This document shows, piece after piece, positions 26,347-34,149 of a stretch of DNA of 64,000 nucleotides. The position numbers and the translations under genes were made by a program. The stretch lies in NCBI RefSeq assembly GCF_050574275.1, contig NZ_CP192260.1, forward strand, positions 2,294,001 to 2,358,000, given 5' to 3'. The notes under the pieces were generated by a model. That model saw nothing but the letters and a program-made list of their open reading frames with translations. It ran no database searches and had not been told where the DNA came from. Origin of the DNA: Virgibacillus_F flavescens (GTDB lineage Bacteria > Bacillota > Bacilli > Bacillales > Amphibacillaceae). The first letter of the stretch is position 1, and every line of letters begins with the position of its first letter.

Positions 26347-26369
26347 TTTTAGGGAAGAGGTTAATTTAC

Positions 26370-27677
26370 ATGAGGATGTATGATTTAATTGAAAAAAAAC
26401 GTGACGGAAAGAGTTTAACGCAGGATGAAATTAGCTATTTTATCGATGGATACACAAACGGAAAAATACCTGATTATCAAGTGAGTGCTTTATTAATGGC
26501 AATTTATTTTCAGGATATGAATGATGAAGAACGAGCGATGCTTACTACTTCGATGGTAAATTCAGGAGATACGATTGATCTCTCTAACATAGAAGGAATT
26601 AAAGTGGATAAGCACTCAACAGGTGGCGTTGGTGATACGACTACATTAATCCTTGCACCACTCGTAGCATCACTTGGTGTGCCTGTGGCTAAAATGAGCG
26701 GTCGCGGGCTTGGTCACACAGGTGGTACAATTGATAAATTGGAATCCGTACCAGGATTCCATGTCGAGATAACCAGCGATGAATTTACCGAGCTTGTTAA
26801 TAAGAACAAAGTTGCTGTAGTAGGGCAATCAGGTAATCTAACACCAGCAGATAAAAAATTATACAGTTTGCGTGATGTTACTGCTACAGTAAACTCTATT
26901 CCATTAATTGCAAGTTCCATAATGAGTAAAAAAATCGCATCCGGTGCCGACGCAATTGTTTTGGATGTAAAAACAGGTGCTGGAGCATTTATGAAGGACA
27001 TTGACGATGCAAAAAATTTAGCAGAAGCTATGGTCTCAATCGGTAACCAGGTTGGCAGAAATACGATGGCGGTCATATCGGATATGTCTCAACCACTTGG
27101 AAGAGCTATCGGTAATGCTTTAGAAGTCAAAGAAGCGATAGATACACTAAAGGGCAGAGGACCGAAAGATCTAACTGAGTTATGTTTAACACTCGGAAGT
27201 CAGATGGTTCTGTTAGCTGAGAAGGCCAATACGCTTGAGGAAGCAAGATTGATGCTAGAAGAAAATATTTCAAATGGTAAAGCATTTGAACACTTCAAGA
27301 CTTTCCTCGAGGCACAAGGTGGAGATGCGACCGTAGCAGATAATACGGATTTACTGCCTCAAGCTGCGCATAAAGTTGAATTACCTGCTAGAACTTCTGG
27401 TATCATTTCAGAGATTGTAGCGAACGATATCGGAACTGCAGCTATGATGCTGGGAGCTGGAAGAGCGACGAAGGAATCGAAAATTGATCTGGCAGTTGGA
27501 CTTGTTCTTCACAAAAAAGTTGGCGACTCCGTTGAAGAAGGAGAGTCACTTTTAACTATCCATGCAAATGATGCTGATCTGCAGCTGGTTAAGGAAAAAT
27601 TATTTGATAGTATCACGATTACAAAGGAATCCGTGGAGGCACCACCATTAATTTATGATGTAATTACATCAAAATAG
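26370..27677 (+). CDS. pdp: pyrimidine-nucleoside phosphorylase
   Basis: A 435-residue pyrimidine-nucleoside phosphorylase that degrades uridine and thymidine. The family signature KVDKHSTGGVGDTT and the following AKMSGRGLGHTGGTIDKLE are intact, as is the KKIASGADAIVLDVKTGAGAF block. The C-terminal domain (about 345-435) has the expected HKKVGDSVEEGE motif. It lies 23 bases after punA and ends at a strong terminator. In B. subtilis pdp sits in another operon (dra-nupC-pdp), so its place here joins purine and pyrimidine salvage. ATG at either codon 1 or codon 3 is possible. Confidence 0.94.
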   Translation: MRMYDLIEKKRDGKSLTQDEISYFIDGYTNGKIPDYQVSALLMAIYFQDMNDEERAMLTTSMVNSGDTIDLSNIEGIKVDKHSTGGVGDTTTLILAPLVASLGVPVAKMSGRGLGHTGGTIDKLESVPGFHVEITSDEFTELVNKNKVAVVGQSGNLTPADKKLYSLRDVTATVNSIPLIASSIMSKKIASGADAIVLDVKTGAGAFMKDIDDAKNLAEAMVSIGNQVGRNTMAVISDMSQPLGRAIGNALEVKEAIDTLKGRGPKDLTELCLTLGSQMVLLAEKANTLEEARLMLEENISNGKAFEHFKTFLEAQGGDATVADNTDLLPQAAHKVELPARTSGIISEIVANDIGTAAMMLGAGRATKESKIDLAVGLVLHKKVGDSVEEGESLLTIHANDADLQLVKEKLFDSITITKESVEAPPLIYDVITSK

Positions 27678-27691
27678 TTACATCTATCTGT

Positions 27692-27733
27692 AACACCCAT
27701 TTTTCGTTTTTAGCGAAAAATGGGTGTTTTTTT
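27692..27733 (+). terminator. intrinsic terminator of the deoB-punA-pdp operon
   Basis: A 15-bp perfect stem (AACACCCATTTTTCG / CGAAAAATGGGTGTT) is followed by a T run, starting 14 bases past pdp. Confidence 0.92.
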
Positions 27734-27808
27734 AATGCGTACGCTGATATAGAGGTTTAGAGGGAATGACGGTGTATGAAAAACTTCTGTAATCATTCAT
27801 GAAGTAAT

Positions 27809-28318
27809 CACCGCCCTCCACTCACCAGGACTGGTAAAGTTATTTATATCTTTGTTTTATCTTTCTGATGCATGCTGATATAGACGTGCAATCAGGTGTG
27901 CAGTTAATAAATCGTCGGCAACCATCTCTTGTCTAGAAGTTGGAGCGGGTGGCAGTCGACTCTTCTGTGAAGAAAGGCATAGGTGAGACCCCGGAGTGTG
28001 ATTAAGGTCACTGAAAAAGTAGTAGATCTTTATAATTTAATTTCTTACCTTTAACTTAGCATCTTCGAATATACGAAGACTCCTGTGGGAACAGCGCGAG
28101 CTGAAGATCTAAGCAGGAAAGCGGTTTTTGCTTATCCGAGGAAGCTGAAGCCGTGCCCACGGAAAGCGAAGTATATTCGAAGATGCGAAAATAGATCCAC
28201 CTATTTCGTGCCACACACAACTTTTTCAGTGGCCACCTGCGGCGGCACAAGTAGGCTCGCCATCAGCGGGAATCTTGTTGCTGTTAATTCGCAGTATAGA
28301 GATATTGCGTCAACTACA
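27809..28318 (+). repeat. interspersed repeat, copy 2, interrupted by a nested element
   Basis: This occupies most of the 767-base gap before dacF; no gene is supported. CACCGCCCTCCACTCAC…AGGACTGGT at its left is shared with the copy at 62.36 kb. GGTGAGACCCCGGAGTG is shared in reverse with copy 1. The right end (TTAATTCGCAGTATAGAG…GTCAACTAC) is shared with both other copies. A 229-base MITE-like element splits the outer sequence. Confidence 0.72.
28006..28234. mobile_element. MITE-like element with 15-bp terminal inverted repeats, copy 2
   Basis: GGTCACTGAAAAAGT at the left and ACTTTTTCAGTGGCC at the right match as inverted repeats at 14 of 15 bases. A hairpin inside has 16-bp perfect arms (28059-28074 and 28171-28186). 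Its interior is nearly identical to that of the element at 22.6-22.8 kb (GACTCCTGTGGGAACAGCGC, AAGCGGTTTTTGCTTATC). No transposase is present, and no clear target duplication was found. Confidence 0.72.
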
Positions 28319-28381
28319 AGAATAGATTCTGGTCTGCATGGAGCAACTGCTTATTTAAGTCTGCGAAAGTTGAGTGATTTA

Positions 28382-28411
28382 GTTATAAAAAAAGGAGATA
28401 TTGGAAATCCT
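28382..28411 (+). promoter_or_regulatory. candidate sigma-F promoter of dacF
   Basis: GGAAATCCT (28403-28411) fits the sigma-F -10 pattern GGnnAnnHT fully. GTTATA lies 15 bases upstream and partly matches the -35. dacF is a known sigma-F gene in B. subtilis. Confidence 0.42.
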
Positions 28412-28444
28412 AGGAATAAATAGAACGCTTGGAGGTAAGTAGTT

Positions 28445-29629
28445 ATGAAAAATTGGATTATTGTATTTTGTACTGCATTTATTGTATTTGTTGGGTTATC
28501 GGTACCAGTATTTGCCGAAGAAGGCAATTCAGGGAATACGAACGACGAATTAAAACTAGCATCTAAAGCTAAGTCTGCAATTTTACTTGAACAGGATACA
28601 GGTACGATCCTTTACGATAAAAACGTACATGAAAAGCTCCCACCGGCAAGTATGACCAAAATCATGACGTTGCTATTAATTATGGAGGCTATCGATAGTG
28701 GGAAAATTAATTTAGATGAAAATATACGGATAAGTGAGAATGCAGCATCCATGGGAGGTTCCCAGATTTTCCTGGAAGCGGGGGAAGAGATGTCAGTTAA
28801 AGATCTTCTCAAGGGAGTTGCAATTGCATCGGGAAATGATGCAAGTGTTGCATTGGCGGAACGCATTGCAGGAAGTGAAGCAGCATTTGTTAAAAAAATG
28901 AATCAAAAAGTGAAAGAACTCGGATTGGAAAATACCAAGTTTCAAAATCCAACTGGTCTACCTGCTGGAGATCATTACTCCACGGCATATGATATGGCTG
29001 TTATCGCAAAACAATTATTAAATCATGAAGAGATAACAGATTATACATCCATTTATGAGGACTATTTAAGAAAAGGTAAAGACAATGAATTCTGGTTAGT
29101 CAACACAAATAAACTGGTCAGATTTTATCCAGGAGTAGATGGGTTGAAAACTGGTTACACAAGTGAAGCGAAGTACTGTTTAACAGCTACAGCAAAAAAG
29201 AATGGAATGCGTGTAATCGCAGTCGTTATGGGGGCAGAATCTCCAAAAGTTCGCAACTCGGTTGTGTCTAATATGCTTGATTATAGCTTTCAGCACTTTG
29301 AAACTGCAAATCTTTATAAAAAAGGGGATCAGGTTGCAACTTTAAACCTACTTAAAGCGAAAGATAACAATATTAAAGTGGTTGCATCTCAAGCGATAAG
29401 TACAGTTCATAAAAAAGGGGAGAAACCCGACAAATTTACAACATCTGTAAAGTTAAACAAATCCATTGCAGCACCAGTTAAGAAAGGTGAACAGGTTGGT
29501 ACGATGTTAGTTAAGAGTGGTGACAATCTACTGTCAGAAACACCATTAGTAGTAGACGAAAAAGTGGAACCAGCGAATATCGTTACACTATTCAATCGAA
29601 CCTTACAGAAAATAGCTAAATTCAACTAG
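28445..29629 (+). CDS. dacF: D-alanyl-D-alanine carboxypeptidase, sporulation-specific (DacF)
   Basis: A 394-residue penicillin-binding carboxypeptidase that removes terminal D-alanine from peptidoglycan stem peptides. A signal peptide ends near VFAEE (about 24). The three active-site motifs are SMTK (Ser69, Lys72), SGN in IASGNDAS and KTG in LKTGYTS. The C-terminal PBP5-type domain (about 285-390) is present. In B. subtilis DacF is made in the forespore and tunes cortex cross-linking. It lies just before spoIIAA, as there. GGAGG precedes the ATG by 9 bases. Confidence 0.93.
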   Translation: MKNWIIVFCTAFIVFVGLSVPVFAEEGNSGNTNDELKLASKAKSAILLEQDTGTILYDKNVHEKLPPASMTKIMTLLLIMEAIDSGKINLDENIRISENAASMGGSQIFLEAGEEMSVKDLLKGVAIASGNDASVALAERIAGSEAAFVKKMNQKVKELGLENTKFQNPTGLPAGDHYSTAYDMAVIAKQLLNHEEITDYTSIYEDYLRKGKDNEFWLVNTNKLVRFYPGVDGLKTGYTSEAKYCLTATAKKNGMRVIAVVMGAESPKVRNSVVSNMLDYSFQHFETANLYKKGDQVATLNLLKAKDNNIKVVASQAISTVHKKGEKPDKFTTSVKLNKSIAAPVKKGEQVGTMLVKSGDNLLSETPLVVDEKVEPANIVTLFNRTLQKIAKFN

Positions 29630-29661
29630 TTTTGTCGATAATTTTCTTCTTTTGACACATG

Positions 29662-29691
29662 GCAGGAATAGTGCTTTGGATTAGAGAAAGT
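29662..29691 (+). promoter_or_regulatory. candidate sigma-H promoter of the spoIIA operon
   Basis: GCAGGAATA matches the sigma-H -35 pattern RnAGGAwWW at every defined position. Twelve bases later AGAGAAAGT resembles the -10 RnnGAATww with two mismatches. The spoIIA operon is sigma-H-driven in B. subtilis. Confidence 0.55.
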
Positions 29692-29724
29692 AATCTATAT
29701 AACTTTTAGTAAGGAGGAGAATTT

Positions 29725-30078
29725 GTGGGGATGAATTCAACATTTGAAGTAATTGAAGATATTCTAATTGTCCGTTTAGAAGGAGAGTTAGATCATCATG
29801 AAGCAGAAGCGTTAAGAAATCAATGGAAAAATATGATTGAGAAAAATCTGGTGAAGCACGTTATTTTGAATTTGCAGTCCGTTACATTTATGGATAGTTC
29901 AGGGTTAGGTGTTGTTCTAGGTAGATATAAGGAAGTATTACAATTGGGAGGAGAAATGGTTGTCTGTTCTATTTCCCTTCCGGTTAAAAGGTTATTTGAA
30001 ATGTCAGGTTTATTTAAAATCATTCGACTGGAAGAAGATGAACAGAGCGCACTATTTACGCTGGGGGTGGCTTCATGA
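29725..30078 (+). CDS. spoIIAA: anti-sigma F factor antagonist
   Basis: A 117-residue STAS-domain protein. The phosphorylated serine is Ser58 in TFMDSSGLGVVLGRYK. Unphosphorylated SpoIIAA binds SpoIIAB and frees sigma-F in the forespore. The GTG start is preferred because AGGAGG ends 8 bases before it; ATG two codons later is the alternative. Its stop overlaps the spoIIAB start by 4 bases (ATGA), the usual coupling in this operon. A sigma-H-like promoter lies upstream. Confidence 0.96.
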   Translation: MGMNSTFEVIEDILIVRLEGELDHHEAEALRNQWKNMIEKNLVKHVILNLQSVTFMDSSGLGVVLGRYKEVLQLGGEMVVCSISLPVKRLFEMSGLFKIIRLEEDEQSALFTLGVAS

Positions 30079-30515
30079 AGAATGAAATGTATGTAGAGTT
30101 TTCTAGCATTAGTGAAAATGAATCATTTGCACGTGTATTAGTAGCATCCTTTATTGCGCAACTTGACCCTACCATGGACGAGTTGACAGAAATTAAAACA
30201 GTTGTTTCTGAAGCGGTAACAAATTCAATAATCCATGGTTACAACAATGAACCTGATCATAAAATAATAATTGAATGCAAGTTGTTTGAAGATGAAGTAG
30301 AGCTCCTTATTAAGGATGAAGGTATCGGGATTGCTGATATAGATGAAGCAAGAGAACCTTTGTACACTTCCAAACCAGAGCTTGAGAGGTCAGGGATGGG
30401 CTTTACGATAATTGAGAACTTTATGGATTCCGTTAATGTTACTTCAACTGTTGATGAAGGTACAACTGTACTAATGAAAAAGCAATTAACCAAAAGTCAA
30501 ACGGTTTGTAAATAG
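30075..30515 (+). CDS. spoIIAB: anti-sigma F factor (serine kinase)
   Basis: A 146-residue GHKL-fold kinase that sequesters sigma-F and phosphorylates SpoIIAA. The ATP site is visible as the N-box EAVTNSIIHGY, the G1 box IKDEGIGIADI and the G2 box SGMGFTIIENFMD. Arg20, which contacts both sigma-F and SpoIIAA, is conserved (ESFAR). Translation is coupled at both ends, with a 4-base overlap upstream and a 4-base gap to sigF. Confidence 0.96.
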   Translation: MKNEMYVEFSSISENESFARVLVASFIAQLDPTMDELTEIKTVVSEAVTNSIIHGYNNEPDHKIIIECKLFEDEVELLIKDEGIGIADIDEAREPLYTSKPELERSGMGFTIIENFMDSVNVTSTVDEGTTVLMKKQLTKSQTVCK

Positions 30516-30519
30516 GTAT

Positions 30520-31278
30520 ATGCCTATGGATGTAAATGTAAAAAATCAGAAACGGGAAGTCCAATTAACGGATAAAGAAGTAAAGTCCTACATTCATAAA
30601 AGTCAGAATGGAGATAAAGCAGCGAGGGACATACTAGTTGAAAGAAATATTCGATTAGTTTGGTCAGTTGTCCAGCGGTTTATTAATCGTGGATATGATC
30701 CAGATGATCTATTTCAAATAGGCAGTATAGGCTTGATTAAATCAATTGATAAATTTGATTTATCCTATAATGTACGATTCTCCACGTATGCCGTACCGAT
30801 GATTATCGGTGAAATTCAACGATTCATTCGTGATGATGGCAGTGTGAAAGTGAGTCGTTCCCTAAAGGAAACCGGAAATAAGATCCGTAAAAAACGTGAT
30901 GAGTTGACGAAGGAACTTGGACGATCGCCAACTGTTAATGAGATAGCGTATATACTCGAAATATCGCCTGAGGAGGTAGTTCAGGCTGAAGAAGCAACTA
31001 AAACGTTACATTCAATTCACGAAACTGTTTACGAAAATGATGGCGATCCAATTACTTTATTGGATCAAATCGCAGATGATGATACACGATGGTTTGATAA
31101 ATTTACATTGCAAGAGGCTATCAGGGGGTTAAATGAACGTGAGCGGCTAATCGTTTATTTACGTTATTATAAAGATAAAACACAATCAGAGGTAGCTGAA
31201 AGACTCGGAATTTCGCAAGTACAGGTCTCGCGGTTAGAGAAAAAGATTTTAGATGAAATGAAAAAGATAATGGATTGA
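30520..31278 (+). CDS. sigF: RNA polymerase sporulation sigma factor F
   Basis: A 252-residue sigma-70 family protein that directs early forespore transcription. Region 2 is seen in RNIRLVWSVVQRFINRGYDPDD and in FDLSYNVRFSTYAVPMIIGEIQRFIRDD. Region 3 follows, and the region 4 helix-turn-helix is QSEVAERLGISQVQVSRLEKK. There is no strong Shine-Dalgarno; translation probably depends on coupling to spoIIAB. It is the third gene of the spoIIA operon and is closed by a 14-bp-stem terminator, so spoVA is transcribed separately here. Confidence 0.96.
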   Translation: MPMDVNVKNQKREVQLTDKEVKSYIHKSQNGDKAARDILVERNIRLVWSVVQRFINRGYDPDDLFQIGSIGLIKSIDKFDLSYNVRFSTYAVPMIIGEIQRFIRDDGSVKVSRSLKETGNKIRKKRDELTKELGRSPTVNEIAYILEISPEEVVQAEEATKTLHSIHETVYENDGDPITLLDQIADDDTRWFDKFTLQEAIRGLNERERLIVYLRYYKDKTQSEVAERLGISQVQVSRLEKKILDEMKKIMD

Positions 31279-31314
31279 ACAAACACCACTTTCTACAAGT
31301 GGTGTTTGTTTTTT
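31278..31314 (+). terminator. intrinsic terminator after sigF
   Basis: A 14-bp perfect stem (AACAAACACCACTT / AAGTGGTGTTTGTT) with a 5-base loop and a T run begins at the last base of sigF. Confidence 0.92.
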
Positions 31315-31333
31315 GTTTACAGATTAAGTAAAT

Positions 31334-31411
31334 ATAAAAGTTTAGAGCAAATGCCGGTATAAGTAAAACTACGGCATTCGCTGTTAAGTATGAGGCGAAT
31401 GCCGCGTTTTT
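31334..31411 (+). repeat. repeat and hairpin upstream of spoVAA
   Basis: A 22-base segment at 31334-31355 (ATAAAAG-T-TTAGAGCAAATGCC) recurs with one change before scpA. It runs into CGGCATTCGC (31372-31381), which pairs perfectly with GCGAATGCCG (31395-31404) and is followed by five T. The upstream GCAAATGCCG could compete for the same partner with one mismatch. This may be a second terminator or a repeat remnant. Confidence 0.55.
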
Positions 31412-31492
31412 CTAATAAAACAAGAGTTATAAAAATGGGATTTTGACAAACACTAAACTTAAGACACTTTTAATCGGGAAGGAGAGCAGCAT

Positions 31493-32107
31493 ATGAAAAC
31501 GATTTATCTGCGAATGAAAAAAAGCATAGAGATTGAGCAGTTACAATACGTGAAGTTGAAGCATATTGCCTTTATCTCTGCCCCCATTGATATAAAGAAA
31601 GAGTTGGAAGAAACATCGCTTTATCGAATTACAAAAAAAGATAACAATATCGTAATCATTGATTGCTATTTAATTATGGATCATTTGACCAAGTCCTGGC
31701 CGGATTTGGAATTCGAATTACTTGGACCTCAACAAACTATCATACGAGTGAATAAGCAAAAAAAAGAGTCATCGGTACTGATTGTAGGTTTTGTTTGGAT
31801 ATTGCTATTTATTGGAACAGCGATGACCATAATGAATTTTCACTATGATGTCAGTATGCAAGCTGTTCAGCAGAAGTTACATTATTTATTAACAGGGAGA
31901 CGGAATGATTACCCGCTTTGGATTCAAATACCTTACTCAATAGGTTTAGGAATTGGTATGCTGCTCTACTTTAATCATTGGTTTAAAAAACGCTTTAATG
32001 AAGAGCCCAGTCCATTAGAAATTGAAATTTTTAACTACCAGCAGGATCTCGATCAATACGTTATTTATCATGAAAACAAATTAAATGATAACCATGCTCC
32101 TGATTAA
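31493..32107 (+). CDS. spoVAA: stage V sporulation protein AA
   Basis: A 204-residue protein with a soluble N-terminal half and two membrane helices (about 97-113 and 150-165), the layout of SpoVAA. The spoVA products move dipicolinic acid and calcium into the spore core and out again at germination. GGAAGGAGAG precedes the ATG by 7 bases. It overlaps spoVAB by 23 bases. In this genome it heads a short locus that lacks the usual spoVAC, AD and AE genes. Confidence 0.9.
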   Translation: MKTIYLRMKKSIEIEQLQYVKLKHIAFISAPIDIKKELEETSLYRITKKDNNIVIIDCYLIMDHLTKSWPDLEFELLGPQQTIIRVNKQKKESSVLIVGFVWILLFIGTAMTIMNFHYDVSMQAVQQKLHYLLTGRRNDYPLWIQIPYSIGLGIGMLLYFNHWFKKRFNEEPSPLEIEIFNYQQDLDQYVIYHENKLNDNHAPD

Positions 32108-32513
32108 TCTTTTGGAAATAATGATTGGGTTTGCTAGTGGCCTTGCAGTAGGATCGGGTTTTATTGCATTTTTAATGGTGTTGGGAATTATACCCAGGTT
32201 AATTCAACTAAGTCATTCTATGAAATTAATTCACGTATACGTTCCTTGCGTAATAGCAGGCTCGTTATTTGGTGTATATCTGTCATTCACTCCTACGACT
32301 TGGGAGCAACCGTTATTAATTCTCTCAATGTGGGGATTATTTCACGGGATTTTTATTGGCATGCTTGCGGCAGCTTTGACAGAAGTACTAAACGTCTTTC
32401 CCATCTTATCTAAAAGGATTGGCATGGAAACAAAAATGCTTTGGTTATTAATGGCAATTGTTTTCGGTAAAATTATTGGTTCGCTATTTCAATGGATTAT
32501 TTTTGTTAAATAA
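32085..32513 (+). CDS. spoVAB: stage V sporulation protein AB
   Basis: A 142-residue membrane protein with about four hydrophobic helices and small-residue-rich segments (GFASGLAVGSGFIAFL, GSLFGVYLSF), matching SpoVAB. It starts inside spoVAA in another frame, with no good ribosome site, so it is probably translated by coupling. ATG at codon 1 or codon 4 is possible. It is followed 38 bases later by spoVAF. Its precise role in dipicolinate transport is not known. Confidence 0.88.
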   Translation: MITMLLINLLEIMIGFASGLAVGSGFIAFLMVLGIIPRLIQLSHSMKLIHVYVPCVIAGSLFGVYLSFTPTTWEQPLLILSMWGLFHGIFIGMLAAALTEVLNVFPILSKRIGMETKMLWLLMAIVFGKIIGSLFQWIIFVK

Positions 32514-32551
32514 ACACAGAAAGTAAATTTTCACTTGTGGAGGAATGATAC

Positions 32552-34051
32552 GTGGATACTAAGAAATCGAATCAATCTGAAATCGCTATTTCTGCAGATA
32601 TAATGAAAAATGAATCTTTTATGAAGGAACGAATAGGTATTGGTGTTTCTTTTGATTTAGGATTTAGAGAACTGATTGTTTTGAAGAAAAAGGTGCAAAT
32701 GTATTATTTGACCGGACTCTGTGATACTTCGGTTATTCTGGAAATCATAAAAAAGTTAATTGATATAAATGACAATGAAAGTAACAAGCAGAAAATACCT
32801 GAGATAATTAAAAATCGTCTGGTACATCAGCAAGTAGAAGCAGTTAAAACAATAGATGAATCTGTAGATGAACTTTTATCAGGTTTAACTGTATTGTTTA
32901 TTGATGGAGAAAAACAGGCTTTTGTAATAGACGTAAGAAACTATCCAGGTCGTTCCCCGCAGGAGCCTGATTCAGAACAGGTTATACGCGGATCCCGAGA
33001 TGGTTATACAGAAAATATTATTGAAAATACAGCACTAACAAGACGCAGAATCCGTGATGCCAGATTGCGAAATGAAATGTTGAAGGTTGGTGAACGCTCT
33101 AAAACCGATGTTTGTGTCAGTTATCTGCAGGATATCGCAGATGATGGACTGGTAAAAGAAATAAAAGAGAAAATCCAGGCAATCGAAGTAGACGGTATCA
33201 CGATGGCTGATAAAGCTGTTGAGGAATTTATTATCAAACGCAAATGGAGTCCATACCCTTTGGTACGTTATACGGAGAGACCTGATATTGCAGCAAATCA
33301 TCTTCTGGAAGGTCACGTATTAATTACGGTTGATACGTCTCCGAGCATAATTATTTTACCTACTACTTATTTTCACCATTTACAACATGCAGAGGAATTT
33401 AGACAGGCTCCCGCAGTAGGAACTTTTATACGCTGGTGCAGATATATTGGAATTATTATGTCGATATTCCTGCTTCCATTCTGGTTGTTACTTGTTATGG
33501 ATCCATACCTGCTGCCAAAAGAAATATCATTTATTGGTTTAAAAGAGGAAGGAAATATACCTGTATACATTCAGCTGATTTTAGGTGACCTTGGTATCGA
33601 ATTTTTAAGAATGGCTGCCATACACACCCCTACACCCCTTTCAACAGCTATGGGATTAATTGCCGCAGTATTAATTGGGCAGATAGCAATTGAAGTGGGG
33701 ATGTTTAGTCCGGAAGTCATTCTTTATATTTCAATTGCTGCGATCGGATCCTACGTAACACCAAGTTATGAGTTAAGCGCAGCGAACAAATTATTACGAA
33801 TATTGCTAGTAATCATAACAGCGTCTTTTGGACTCGTTGGATTTACTGTTGGATTTACGCTGTTTATGTTGTTTTTAACAAGTCTGAAATCAATTAGAAC
33901 TCCATACCTATGGCCCTTATTACCATTTAACCTGAAAGCGATGTTTCAGGTGATCTTTCGTGTCCCTGTTCCCTTATCCAATGATCGACCAAGTATTGTT
34001 CATCCGAAAAATAACTACCGGCAACCTCCAAGAAAGAATAAACTCAGATAA
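32552..34051 (+). CDS. spoVAF: SpoVAF, GerA-family spore membrane protein
   Basis: A 499-residue protein of the GerA A-subunit family. The N-terminal half is hydrophilic, with PGRSPQEPDSEQVIRGSRDGYTENI (family core). The C-terminal half has about five membrane helices from residue 290 onward (GTFIRWCRYIGIIMSIFLLPFW onward). SpoVAF forms a spore ion channel with its partner and speeds germination. The GTG start follows GGAGG by 9 bases. The gene directly follows spoVAB, whereas in B. subtilis spoVAC, AD and AE lie between. It ends at a clear terminator. Confidence 0.9.
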   Translation: MDTKKSNQSEIAISADIMKNESFMKERIGIGVSFDLGFRELIVLKKKVQMYYLTGLCDTSVILEIIKKLIDINDNESNKQKIPEIIKNRLVHQQVEAVKTIDESVDELLSGLTVLFIDGEKQAFVIDVRNYPGRSPQEPDSEQVIRGSRDGYTENIIENTALTRRRIRDARLRNEMLKVGERSKTDVCVSYLQDIADDGLVKEIKEKIQAIEVDGITMADKAVEEFIIKRKWSPYPLVRYTERPDIAANHLLEGHVLITVDTSPSIIILPTTYFHHLQHAEEFRQAPAVGTFIRWCRYIGIIMSIFLLPFWLLLVMDPYLLPKEISFIGLKEEGNIPVYIQLILGDLGIEFLRMAAIHTPTPLSTAMGLIAAVLIGQIAIEVGMFSPEVILYISIAAIGSYVTPSYELSAANKLLRILLVIITASFGLVGFTVGFTLFMLFLTSLKSIRTPYLWPLLPFNLKAMFQVIFRVPVPLSNDRPSIVHPKNNYRQPPRKNKLR

Positions 34052-34086
34052 AAACGAGAGCAGTAACTGGACTGCTTTCGTTTTTT
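34051..34086 (+). terminator. intrinsic terminator after spoVAF
   Basis: AAAACGAGAGCAGT pairs with ACTGCTTTCGTTTT (one G-U) around a 6-base loop and continues into a T run. Confidence 0.88.
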
Positions 34087-34149
34087 GATATCGTGTGATA
34101 AAGTATTTCTATTATTAACTGATTTCAAAACAAATACGGAGGTCTCTTC

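Noticed and set aside
26714..27076. 120-codon minus-strand frame inside pdp
   Set aside because: It is a shadow of the conserved pdp coding frame without a ribosome site.
28056..28250. 64-codon minus-strand frame over the hairpin element
   Set aside because: The arms of a hairpin are read on both strands, so open frames there are expected; there is no start signal.
28085..28423. 112-codon open frame with a GTG/ATG start before dacF
   Set aside because: It lies inside the repeat and the nested hairpin element, has no ribosome site, and its protein is low in recognisable structure. GC-rich repeat blocks produce such frames by chance.
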